Positions 25,645 to 33,706 of a stretch of DNA of 64,000 nucleotides are shown piece after piece. The DNA is taken from the NCBI RefSeq assembly GCF_001274945.1, contig NZ_LILB01000001.1, positions 1,335,722 through 1,399,721 on the forward strand, in the 5' to 3' direction. The notes beneath the pieces are model-generated. The model searched no databases, was not told the origin of the DNA, and saw only the letters and a program-made list of their open reading frames with translations. Numbering within the stretch: the stretch's first letter is position 1; each line of letters begins with the position of its first letter. The stretch is from Viridibacillus arvi (lineage in GTDB: Bacteria; Bacillota; Bacilli; Bacillales_A; Planococcaceae). The translations under genes were made by a program, and so were the position numbers.

Positions 25645-26628
25645 TCAGAACGCCGCTAATTCGCGCATCGCCTTTTCAACTTTTTCTGGATTAATCATGA
25701 AGTATTTCTCCATCGTCGGTGCATATGGCATTGCGGGAATGTCTGGTCCAGCAAGTCTTTTTATTGGTGCATCTAAATCGAATAAGCAGTTTTCTGCAAT
25801 GATTGCTGCCACTTCGCTAATAATACTACCTTCTTTGTTGTCTTCAGTGACAAGTAGCACTTTTCCTGTTTTAGATGCCGCTTCAATAATTGCCTCTTTA
25901 TCTAATGGATAGATCGTACGCAAGTCTAGAATATGAGCCGAAATACCGTCTTGTGCCATACGTTCAGCTGCTTGTAACGCGAAGTGTACAGCAAGACCAT
26001 AAGTAATTACAGTAATATCTTCCCCTTCACGTTTCACATCCGCCTTCCCGATTTCGATCGTATAATCCTCTTCAGGGACCGCACCTTTAATAAGGCGATA
26101 AGCTCGTTTATGTTCAAAAAACAACACCGGATCTTCATCACGAATAGCTGCTTTTAACAAGCCTTTCGCATCGTAAGGTGTAGATGGAATAACTATTTTC
26201 AAACCAGGCTGATTCGCAAATACAGCCTCTACAGATTGCGAATGATAAAGAGCACCGTGAATTCCGCCTCCGAATGGTGCGCGAATTACTATCGGACAAG
26301 TCCAATCGTTGTTTGAACGGTAACGAATACGTGATGCTTCTGAAATAATTTGATTGACTGCTGGCATAATAAAATCAGCAAATTGCATTTCAGCAATAGG
26401 TCTTAAACCGTACATTGCAGCACCGATCCCGACACCCGCAATCGCAGATTCTGCAAGCGGTGTATCTAACACGCGCTCTTCACCAAACTGATCGTATAAT
26501 CCTTGAGTTGCTTTAAAAACGCCACCTTTTCGGCCAACGTCTTCACCTAATATAAAAACACGCTCATCGCGTTCCATTTCTTCCTTCATCGCAAGAGTAA
26601 TTGCATCAATATAGGATAAAACCGCCAT
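25645..26628 (-). CDS. bkdAB: Branched-chain 2-oxoacid dehydrogenase E1 beta
   Basis: 327 residues, typical transketolase-like beta subunit with V-F-I-L-G-E-D-V-G near residue 28 (thiamine-activating Glu), F-A-D-F-I-M-P-A-V-N-Q and E-D-P-V-L-F-F-E-H-K signature segments. Forms an alpha2-beta2 E1 with BkdAA that decarboxylates branched 2-oxoacids and acylates the E2 lipoate. ATG overlaps the bkdAA stop by one base. Confidence 0.94.
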   Translation of the reverse strand: MAVLSYIDAITLAMKEEMERDERVFILGEDVGRKGGVFKATQGLYDQFGEERVLDTPLAESAIAGVGIGAAMYGLRPIAEMQFADFIMPAVNQIISEASRIRYRSNNDWTCPIVIRAPFGGGIHGALYHSQSVEAVFANQPGLKIVIPSTPYDAKGLLKAAIRDEDPVLFFEHKRAYRLIKGAVPEEDYTIEIGKADVKREGEDITVITYGLAVHFALQAAERMAQDGISAHILDLRTIYPLDKEAIIEAASKTGKVLLVTEDNKEGSIISEVAAIIAENCLFDLDAPIKRLAGPDIPAMPYAPTMEKYFMINPEKVEKAMRELAAF

Positions 26629-27644
26629 TAAATACTCCCTCCATCTTCAGCATAGACGAATTTTAGCGCATCTTCTGGAGCAGCATATGGAGCTTGCTCT
26701 GCATAATCCGTCGCTTCGTTTACTTCTGTCATAATGCGTTCATTGATTTCTGTTTCAAGAGCATCAGTTAGAATCCCTTGCTCATGCAAGTATTTTGCAA
26801 ATGTAATGATTGGATCTGTAGCACGGCCTTCTGCTAAGTCTTCTGCCGTACGATATTGGCGATCATCATCATCAGAAGAGTGGGCAGTTAAGCGATAAGT
26901 TACCGTTTCTATTAAGCTAGGTCCTTCCCCGTTACGAGCACGGTCAGCTGCTTCTTTAACCACTTTATATACTTCAATTGGATCTTTACCATCTACAGTA
27001 ACACCTGGCATCCCGTATCCAATTGCACGGTCTGAAACATTTTTACACGCTAATTGTTTTTCAACCGGTACTGAAATCGCATATTTATTGTTTTCAACCA
27101 TTATGATTACTGGTAATTTGTGTACTCCTGCAAAGTTTGCACCTTCGTGAAAATCTCCTTGGTTTGAAGAACCTTCTCCGAGAGTAACAAATGTGATGAA
27201 GTTTTTCTTTTGCATTTTTCCTGCAAGTGCTACCCCAACAGCATGAGGGACTTGTGTCGTAACAGGTGATGATCCTGTTAAAATCCGATTTTTCTTTTGG
27301 CCGAAGTGCCCCGGCATTTGACGTCCACCTGAGTTAGGATCTTCCGCCTTTGCAAACGCCGATAGCATTAACTCTTTTGTCGTCATACCAAAGTGAAGGA
27401 CAACCCCCATATCACGATAATACGGCGCAATATAATCTTTCTTATTATCTAGTGCAAAGGCCGCACCTACTTGCGCAGCTTCTTGCCCTTGACAAGAAAT
27501 CACAAATGGAATTTTACCCGCACGGTTTAATAGCCACATACGTTCATCGATTCTACGTGCAAGTAACATTGTTTCGTACATTTTTAATACATCTTCGTTT
27601 GTTAAACCGATTGCTTCATGACGATTTTCAACCTTTTTAACCAT
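26628..27644 (-). CDS. bkdAA: Branched-chain 2-oxoacid dehydrogenase E1 alpha
   Basis: 338 residues from the ATG of MVKKVENRHEAIGL, chosen because AAGGAGCTGGGAG lies just upstream; the open frame extends 14 codons further into lpdV without a site. The thiamine diphosphate motif G-E-G-S-S-N-Q-G-D-F-H-E-...-N-N (about residues 165-195) is intact, and the phosphorylation-loop-like HSSDDDDRQYR follows. Works with BkdAB. Confidence 0.94.
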   Translation of the reverse strand: MVKKVENRHEAIGLTNEDVLKMYETMLLARRIDERMWLLNRAGKIPFVISCQGQEAAQVGAAFALDNKKDYIAPYYRDMGVVLHFGMTTKELMLSAFAKAEDPNSGGRQMPGHFGQKKNRILTGSSPVTTQVPHAVGVALAGKMQKKNFITFVTLGEGSSNQGDFHEGANFAGVHKLPVIIMVENNKYAISVPVEKQLACKNVSDRAIGYGMPGVTVDGKDPIEVYKVVKEAADRARNGEGPSLIETVTYRLTAHSSDDDDRQYRTAEDLAEGRATDPIITFAKYLHEQGILTDALETEINERIMTEVNEATDYAEQAPYAAPEDALKFVYAEDGGSI

Positions 27645-27660
27645 TTCTCCCAGCTCCTTC

Positions 27661-29088
27661 TTACATATGAATTGCATTACCATCAACTGCTAATGCCGCT
27701 TCTCCAAGTACCTCACTTAATGTTGGATGTGGGTGAACACTATGCGCAATTTCCCAAGGCGTTGCATCTAACACCATTGCAAGGCCCGCTTCAGCAATCA
27801 TATCTGTCACATGTGGCCCAATCATGTGCACTCCCACAAGATCGTTAGTCTCACTATTCGCTATCATTTTCACAAAGCCGTCTGACTCTCCGTAAACAAG
27901 CGCTTTGCCAATTGCTTTAAAAGGAAACTTACCAACTTTAATAGGTATTCCCTCTTTCTTCGCCTGTTCTTCAGTTAAACCAACACTAGCTGCCTCAGGA
28001 CTTGAGTAAATACAACGTGAAATCCAATTATCATCTACTTTTTCAGTTGTGATTCCTGCAATATGCTCTATAGCATGTATACCTTCATGAGAAGCAACGT
28101 GAGCAAGCTGTAAACCACCAATGACATCACCAATCGCATATATATGCGATTCCTTCGTTTGAAAGTGATTATTTGTTTGGATAAAGCCATTTTCTACAAC
28201 AATATCTGTATTCTCTAGTCCTATACCTTCTACATTTGCCTGTCTGCCAACCGAAACAAGTATTTTGTCTGCAATATAATTTTGATTTTCGCCCAATACT
28301 TCTGCTTCTATTGATACTTTATTATTTGCAATTGACAGCGTTTCTGCTAATACTTTTGCAGAAGTTACAAATTTAATTCCTTTATTTTCTAATAACTTTT
28401 TCATTTCTTTTGAAATATCTTGATCTTCAGTTGGTAGTATGTGATCTGCATATTCAATAACAGTTACTTCAACACCAAAATCGTTTAACATTGATGCCCA
28501 CTCAATCCCTATGACACCACCACCAACAATTAGAATGGATGCTGGAAGCTCTTTTAACGAAAGCGCTTCATCAGAAGTAATAACGAATTCACCGTCAATT
28601 GTTAACCCTGGTAACGTACGTGGTCTAGAACCTGTAGCCACAATAACATTTTGAGGAATAAGCATTTCATTTTCCTCACCGTTTGCCAGTTCAACCGAAA
28701 TTGTACCAGGCATTGGTGAGAAGATAGAAGGTCCAAGAATTCGACCGATTCCTTCATAAACGTCGATCTTGCCTTTCTTCATTAATGCTTGCACACCTTG
28801 ATGTAATTGTGCCACAATGGAATCTTTTCTATCCTGCACTCTACTAAAATCAAGCGTTACTTCTCCTGTATTTACTCCAAATGAAGAAGCATGATTCTTT
28901 GTTGTCGCGAAGACTTCCGCACTTCTAAGTAATGCTTTACTTGGAATACAACCTTTATGTAAACATGTACCCCCTAGCTTCCCTTTTTCAACAACGGCTG
29001 TTTTTAATCCAAGTTTTGCTGCTCGAATTGCTGCTACGTAGCCACCTGTACCGCCACCTAAAATAACTACATCATAGTCCTTAGCCAT
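27661..29088 (-). CDS. lpdV: Dihydrolipoyl dehydrogenase (Bkd E3)
   Basis: 475 residues from MAKDYDVVILGGG, which has AAAGGAAGTG 5 nt upstream (the frame is open for 23 more codons). FAD-binding GGGTGGYVAA at 10-19, redox-active C42-x4-C47 in GGTCLHKGCIPSK, NAD-binding GGGVIGIEWAS and the C-terminal HPHPTLSE with the active-site His-Glu pair. Reoxidises E2 dihydrolipoamide. Second gene of the bcd-lpdV-bkdAA-bkdAB-bkdB operon. Confidence 0.94.
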   Translation of the reverse strand: MAKDYDVVILGGGTGGYVAAIRAAKLGLKTAVVEKGKLGGTCLHKGCIPSKALLRSAEVFATTKNHASSFGVNTGEVTLDFSRVQDRKDSIVAQLHQGVQALMKKGKIDVYEGIGRILGPSIFSPMPGTISVELANGEENEMLIPQNVIVATGSRPRTLPGLTIDGEFVITSDEALSLKELPASILIVGGGVIGIEWASMLNDFGVEVTVIEYADHILPTEDQDISKEMKKLLENKGIKFVTSAKVLAETLSIANNKVSIEAEVLGENQNYIADKILVSVGRQANVEGIGLENTDIVVENGFIQTNNHFQTKESHIYAIGDVIGGLQLAHVASHEGIHAIEHIAGITTEKVDDNWISRCIYSSPEAASVGLTEEQAKKEGIPIKVGKFPFKAIGKALVYGESDGFVKMIANSETNDLVGVHMIGPHVTDMIAEAGLAMVLDATPWEIAHSVHPHPTLSEVLGEAALAVDGNAIHM

Positions 29089-29221
29089 TTGAACACTTCC
29101 TTTCATCAAAACATGTAAGACAAGCTCTCTTATAATATAACATTTCGTAGTTGACATTCCCCAATGTCAGCCTATTAAAATCACAAACTTATTTGCAGTT
29201 CGTAGACTTTTCTCCCAATAT

Positions 29222-29268
29222 AAATCCGTTCAGAAATGAAGTACCCCTACCTTATTTCTGAACGGCCC
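29222..29268 (-). terminator. Intra-operon hairpin between bcd and lpdV
   Basis: Perfect 12-bp stem CCGTTCAGAAAT / ATTTCTGAACGG with a 16-base loop; the minus-strand T tract is weak (ATTTATATT), so it may be an attenuator or mRNA-stability element rather than a full stop. Confidence 0.6.
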
Positions 29269-29273
29269 TTTTA

Positions 29274-30368
29274 TTAACGATTAGATAATATGTGCTTTCC
29301 ATTTTGCAAGAATGTGCTACGTGATTTTGCCATACGCTCAATACGTTCCTCTGCTAAACGGTTAGCAGCTAAATAAGTTGGAATCCCATCACGTTTTGCT
29401 ATATCTATTACTTTCGCTATATTATCGTAAATCCCTTCAACTCGCTTCATCGCACGGTCACGGTTGTAGCCATATAATTCATCAGCGACATTGATTACGC
29501 CACCTGCATTAATAACATAATCTGGAGCATAAATGATACCTTCGTTATGAATAATATCTCCGTGTATAGAATCTTTTAACTGGTTGTTAGCGGAACCTGC
29601 AATGACTTTTGCTTTTAATTGTGGAATAGTTTCATCATTAATAATAGCACCTAGTGCACATGGTGCAAAAATATCAACATCCTGAGCATAGATTTCTGTT
29701 GGATCAACCGCAGTTGCACCAAAGTCCTCTACCACTCTCTTTACAGCGTTTTCATTAATATCTGTGACGATTAATTGTGCGCCTTCTTCGTGTAAATATT
29801 TACACAGTGTGTACGCTACGTTTCCTAAGCCCTGTACAGCAATTTTCTTACCTTCCAAGTGGTCGTTACCAAATGCCTCTTTAGCTGCTGCTTTCATGCC
29901 CACAAATACACCATATGCAGTTACTGGCGATGGGTTACCTGATGAACCAAATGCTGGAGAAATACCTGTTACATAATTTGTTTCTTCATGAATCAAATCC
30001 ATATCTGCTACAGTTGTACCAACATCTTCTGCTGTAATATATCTACCATTCAAACCTTGTACGAATCTTCCTAGCGCACGGAACATTTCTTCATTTTTAT
30101 CTTTTAAAGGATCTCCGATGATTACTGTTTTTCCCCCACCAAGATTTAGACCCGCAGCTGCATTTTTATAAGTCATGCCACGTGCTAGGCGTAAAGCATC
30201 TTCAATTGCATCTGCCTCTGAAGCATAAGTCCACATACGAGTGCCACCAAGTGCCGGCCCTAAAGTTGTGTCATGTATAGCTACTATAGCTTTTAGTCCT
30301 GAAGTTTTATCCTGACAAAACACTAATTGTTCGTAATCATATTTCTCCATGTATTTGAAAATTTCCAT
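29274..30368 (-). CDS. bcd: Leucine (branched-chain amino acid) dehydrogenase
   Basis: 364 residues of the Glu/Leu/Phe dehydrogenase family: glycine-rich [12 protein letters not shown]68 ([10 protein letters not shown]) and catalytic K80 in [12 protein letters not shown], and a dinucleotide-binding [13 protein letters not shown] near residue 185. Oxidatively deaminates Leu, Ile and Val with NAD+, feeding 2-oxoacids to the Bkd complex. First gene of the operon behind the sigma-54 promoter. AAAAGGGGG ribosome site. Confidence 0.94.
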   Translation of the reverse strand: MEIFKYMEKYDYEQLVFCQDKTSGLKAIVAIHDTTLGPALGGTRMWTYASEADAIEDALRLARGMTYKNAAAGLNLGGGKTVIIGDPLKDKNEEMFRALGRFVQGLNGRYITAEDVGTTVADMDLIHEETNYVTGISPAFGSSGNPSPVTAYGVFVGMKAAAKEAFGNDHLEGKKIAVQGLGNVAYTLCKYLHEEGAQLIVTDINENAVKRVVEDFGATAVDPTEIYAQDVDIFAPCALGAIINDETIPQLKAKVIAGSANNQLKDSIHGDIIHNEGIIYAPDYVINAGGVINVADELYGYNRDRAMKRVEGIYDNIAKVIDIAKRDGIPTYLAANRLAEERIERMAKSRSTFLQNGKHILSNR

Positions 30369-30432
30369 TGTATTGCCCCCTTTTATATGTTGACCAATCT
30401 TTTACCCTAGTTTTCTAGGTCACTATATTATT

Positions 30433-30449
30433 AGCAAAAAGCGTGCCAA
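30433..30449 (-). promoter_or_regulatory. Sigma-54 (SigL) -24/-12 promoter of the bcd-bkd operon
   Basis: In minus sense TTGGCACG-CTTT-TTGCT, an exact match to the consensus TTGGCACG-N4-TTGCW with the invariant GG and GC correctly spaced. It is 65 bases before the bcd start codon and next to the gene for the sigma-54 activator BkdR. Confidence 0.92.
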
Positions 30450-30454
30450 CATAT

Positions 30455-30497
30455 ATAAAGACGAAATGCTTTATTTGACAACATTTCGTCTTTTTTA
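30455..30497 (-). terminator. Terminator of bkdR
   Basis: Perfect 12-bp stem AAAGACGAAATG / CATTTCGTCTTT in the bkdR-bcd gap, upstream of the sigma-54 promoter; moderately T-rich on both sides. Confidence 0.75.
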
Positions 30498-30500
30498 ATC

Positions 30501-30535
30501 ATGCAACATTTTGCATGGTACGCAGTTTTTTGCAT
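30501..30535. promoter_or_regulatory. Two putative BkdR upstream-activator sites
   Basis: ATGCAACATTTTGCAT (30501-30516) and ACGCAGTTTTTTGCAT (30520-30535) share the layout RTGCAA-N4-TTGCAT, 19 bases apart, 60-90 bases upstream of the -24/-12 promoter, the normal place for enhancer sites of sigma-54 activators. A third copy lies before bkdR itself. Binding by BkdR is inferred. Confidence 0.6.
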
Positions 30536-30541
30536 GCAAAT

Positions 30542-32590
30542 TTATGCAAGATTATATTTTTCTAACTTATAATACAAACTACGAATTGATATCCCTAACT
30601 TTTTCGCAGCTTGCATTTTGTTATTTTGGTTATCGATTAATACTTGTTGCAATATTTGTTTCTCCGTTTGTTCGAGCTGCTCCGCAAGTGTTCCTTCATA
30701 AAAGGACTTTTCAACGTAACTTTCTTGATGTACGGAATGGAAAAGTGTTTTTGGTAGATGTCGCTCATCTAAAATAGTTTCGTTTGATTGCATGAAAATC
30801 ATTGCTCTGCTTAAGACGTTTTCAAGCTCTCGCACATTCCCTGGCCAAACATGTCCTATTAATAGCATTAATGCGTTTGAAGTTACTTTATGAATATTAC
30901 GTCCGTATTCCTGATTCAACTTAACAAGAAGGCGATCTACTAAAGGCGGTATATCTTCTTTTCGTTGACGTAGCGGCGGTATATGAATGGGCATTCGATT
31001 TAATCGATAATATAAATCCTCTCGGAAAGTACCTTCTGACAATGCTTTTTCCATATTTACATTCGTAGCTGCTATAATTCGGACATTAATTGAAATCGGC
31101 TTTGTTCCACCAACTCTGACTATTTCGCCCTCTTGAAAAATCCGCAATAATTTGGCCTGAGTATTTAAAGACATTTCTCCAATTTCATCAAGAAAAATAC
31201 TTCCTTGATCAGCTTCTTCAAATAACCCACGCTTTCCTCCACGTTTCGCCCCAGTAAAGGCTCCTTCTTCATAACCAAATAGTTCACTTTCTAGTAAATG
31301 CTCCGCAATCGCCGCACAGTTTACCCTGATAAACTTATTGTAAATACGATCACTCGCAGAATGTATTGCATGCGCAAACAATTCTTTACCTGTACCTGAC
31401 TCTCCACGCAAAAATACTGTAACTGGTGTTTTTGCAGCTAATTTCGCTTGTTCTAATGAAATGCGCATTTCCTCTGAATCGCCAATAATATCTTCAAATG
31501 TATATTTAGATTCAAGCTTTCGTATAATCGTGCGCGCTTGATCCAATTCTTTCGTTAAAGACCGCATTTCTGTCATATCATGTATAACACCTACGCTACC
31601 TTTTAAGCTATCATTTACAACAACAGGTGCAACATTCACAATGACTTCTCGTTTGTTAGGCCCTAGTCGCATATTTACACCACGAATAGGTTTTTTCGTT
31701 TGTAAAACTTTTAAATGCATACTCTCACCTTCAGAAATATCAATCGTAGCAGGTTTCCCTAAAATTTCTTCCGGTTTTAAGCCAGTAATTCTTGTATATG
31801 CAGGATTGACAAGTATCCCTCTACCTTTCTCATCTACTACAGAAATGGCATCATCGCTTGATTGAATGATCGCCTCTAACATCATTTGAATTTCTTTTAG
31901 ATTTGTTATTTCTTCTGCTAAATTGACAACCTCTGATATATCTTTAAATACAGCAAATGCACCAATTCGATTCCCACTACCATCAATCATGGGAAATCGA
32001 GACGTGACAATTTTCTTATCATTGGACAATTTCAGTTCTTGATTGATTTCTGCTATACCCGATTCAAATACTCGTGGCAGAGCACTATTTATTATAATAT
32101 CGTTAATATGTTTACCTATCGCTTCTTTGACAGTAACATCGGTCATTCGTGCAGCACTTCTATTAAAGAAGATAATTTGACCTTGTGGGTCGATGCCAAT
32201 CATGCCTTCTTCGATTGAATTAAAGATGATTTGCTGTTTATATGCCGCATGTTGGGTTTTATTTATGTAAAAATCTTTTTCATTCAACAATTGAACAATT
32301 AAGTAAGCAATTGCCCCTGGGATAAGTACTGTACGTTTCGGCAATGCCTGCAACAGTTCTTCAAATACTGCAGGTTCTCCAGTGACATCAACCACCATAT
32401 CAATTTCATCTGTTAGAACAACTCGCCAATCCTGCTCCGTAGCGATGCCAGCTTCTCTAGCTAGCTCTAGCCCGGGTGCATCCTCACGTATATCTACAAT
32501 TGCTACTGTGCTAAGTTGATCAGATTTTGATAATAGTTGTAATATAGCTGTACCTCCAGCACCTGCACCTATAATTAGTATGCTTTGCAA
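30542..32590 (-). CDS. bkdR: Sigma-54-dependent activator BkdR
   Basis: 682 residues. An N-terminal Rossmann-like segment (ILIIGAGAGGTAIL, G-x-G-x-x-G at 8-13) of about 110 residues, two PAS domains (about 120-230 and 240-350), the AAA+ sigma-54 interaction domain with Walker A GESGTGKE and the GAFTGA loop, then a Fis-type HTH (MQAAKKLGISIRSLYYKL). Start is a TTG with AAAGGA 11 nt upstream. Activates the divergent-in-function but same-strand bcd-bkd operon; ligand sensed by the Rossmann/PAS part unknown. Confidence 0.93.
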   Translation of the reverse strand: MQSILIIGAGAGGTAILQLLSKSDQLSTVAIVDIREDAPGLELAREAGIATEQDWRVVLTDEIDMVVDVTGEPAVFEELLQALPKRTVLIPGAIAYLIVQLLNEKDFYINKTQHAAYKQQIIFNSIEEGMIGIDPQGQIIFFNRSAARMTDVTVKEAIGKHINDIIINSALPRVFESGIAEINQELKLSNDKKIVTSRFPMIDGSGNRIGAFAVFKDISEVVNLAEEITNLKEIQMMLEAIIQSSDDAISVVDEKGRGILVNPAYTRITGLKPEEILGKPATIDISEGESMHLKVLQTKKPIRGVNMRLGPNKREVIVNVAPVVVNDSLKGSVGVIHDMTEMRSLTKELDQARTIIRKLESKYTFEDIIGDSEEMRISLEQAKLAAKTPVTVFLRGESGTGKELFAHAIHSASDRIYNKFIRVNCAAIAEHLLESELFGYEEGAFTGAKRGGKRGLFEEADQGSIFLDEIGEMSLNTQAKLLRIFQEGEIVRVGGTKPISINVRIIAATNVNMEKALSEGTFREDLYYRLNRMPIHIPPLRQRKEDIPPLVDRLLVKLNQEYGRNIHKVTSNALMLLIGHVWPGNVRELENVLSRAMIFMQSNETILDERHLPKTLFHSVHQESYVEKSFYEGTLAEQLEQTEKQILQQVLIDNQNNKMQAAKKLGISIRSLYYKLEKYNLA

Positions 32591-32616
32591 GGAACTTCAC
32601 TTCCTTTCACAATATT

Positions 32617-32632
32617 GTGCAATTTTTTGCAT
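32617..32632. promoter_or_regulatory. Putative BkdR site before bkdR
   Basis: GTGCAATTTTTTGCAT has the same half-sites and spacing as the two sites before bcd; it lies 27 bases upstream of the bkdR start and suggests autoregulation. Confidence 0.5.
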
Positions 32633-32726
32633 AATTCAATGTAGGTTCATCATATCTAAACTTTCTTTCCTTGACAACGCTTCTCCAACAGGTAAAAATG
32701 AATATAGATTAGAGGAGTGAAAGTAT

Positions 32727-32978
32727 ATGGCACGTTTTGCAGCGTTTATCGTATTACTAATACCTGGTTTAATGGCTGCAGGTGGAATTAAATTAATGCG
32801 CGACACTTTATTTGCTAAGCTTGTGGATCCAATACCATTTCTTTGGTTACAATTCATTATTGGTATTGTACTTTTTGTCATTGGTTTTGGCTTTTTTGCA
32901 GGTTTTTTATTGCATCGAGATCGCAAAAAAGGGAAAGTTTCTGCTAAATTTGCAAATCAAAAGAACGCTGACCGTTAA
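32727..32978 (+). CDS. yqzF: DUF2627 membrane protein (YqzF)
   Basis: 83 residues with two membrane spans (about 5-22 and 38-62) and the family start MARFAAFIVLLIPGLMAAGGIKLMRD; a basic cytoplasmic tail follows. Function unknown; conserved in Bacillales beside bkdR and the glycerophosphodiesterase gene. AGAGGAGTG ribosome site. Its last four bases overlap the convergent glycerophosphodiesterase gene. Confidence 0.88.
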   Translation: MARFAAFIVLLIPGLMAAGGIKLMRDTLFAKLVDPIPFLWLQFIIGIVLFVIGFGFFAGFLLHRDRKKGKVSAKFANQKNADR

Positions 32979-32998
32979 TTGTCAGCGTTCTTTTTTTG
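32960..32998 (+). terminator. Terminator inside two convergent coding ends
   Basis: Perfect 12-bp stem AAGAACGCTGAC / GTCAGCGTTCTT followed by seven T. The left arm is yqzF coding sequence and the right arm is the end of the opposing glycerophosphodiesterase gene. Confidence 0.85.
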
Positions 32999-33706
32999 TA
33001 CCCTTAGAACTCTTTCAGGAAAATCTGTAATCCAACCGACTACAGCTGTATGTGGATTTTCGAGATATTCTTCATCACCAGTAATGTTATAGAAACGACA
33101 CTTCTTTTTAGCTATTAAACAAGCATCCAAATATTCAGTTTTATAATACCATGTTTTATTAGCATGAATGGCATCGATATATGGTAGGTTTTTGAGTTGA
33201 TGCCAATTTAACTTTCTTGTGGCTATAAGTGCTGTCTCAATACGTTTGTTTATTTTCTTGGCATGTTCCAAAACTTCCAAGAAAAAAGACGAAAAATGTA
33301 CATTTGGTAAGTGGGCGCATTTTTTTATAACAATTTCTAACACAAAAGGATTGTCGATAAAGGATTCCTTTAACTCAATATTCAAGGCTATAGGATTTTC
33401 CTTAACCCAAGCTATCAGCTCATCTAGTGTTAGCATTTCTTGACCCAAATATCTACGAGTAAATGGTTTACCTACTCGCAATCTTTTTATTTCCGCTAAC
33501 GAAACATTTGTTACTAACCTACGTTTTCCCGTAACGCGACGTAAATCTAAATCATGTGTCACAACAGGAACATCATCCCTAGTAATTTGCAAATCTAACT
33601 CAATACCATCCGCATTCAATTCAACTGCCTTTTTGAATGCATTGAGTGTATTTTCCATCTCATAAGCAGAGGCGCCTCGATGTGCAAACACTAGGGGTCT
33701 AGGCAT
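32975..33706 (-). CDS. yqiK: Glycerophosphodiester phosphodiesterase (YqiK)
   Basis: 243 residues, GDPD-family TIM barrel without signal peptide. Active-site motif HRGASAYEMENT near residues 9-20 and E-L-D-L-Q-I-T-R-D-D-V-P-V-V-T-H-D (metal-binding E, D and the second catalytic His). Hydrolyses glycerophosphodiesters to sn-glycerol-3-phosphate and an alcohol. The ATG lies 8 nt inside the end of the upstream DUF342 gene, so both are cotranscribed. Confidence 0.9.
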   Translation of the reverse strand: MPRPLVFAHRGASAYEMENTLNAFKKAVELNADGIELDLQITRDDVPVVTHDLDLRRVTGKRRLVTNVSLAEIKRLRVGKPFTRRYLGQEMLTLDELIAWVKENPIALNIELKESFIDNPFVLEIVIKKCAHLPNVHFSSFFLEVLEHAKKINKRIETALIATRKLNWHQLKNLPYIDAIHANKTWYYKTEYLDACLIAKKKCRFYNITGDEEYLENPHTAVVGWITDFPERVLRVQKKNADN

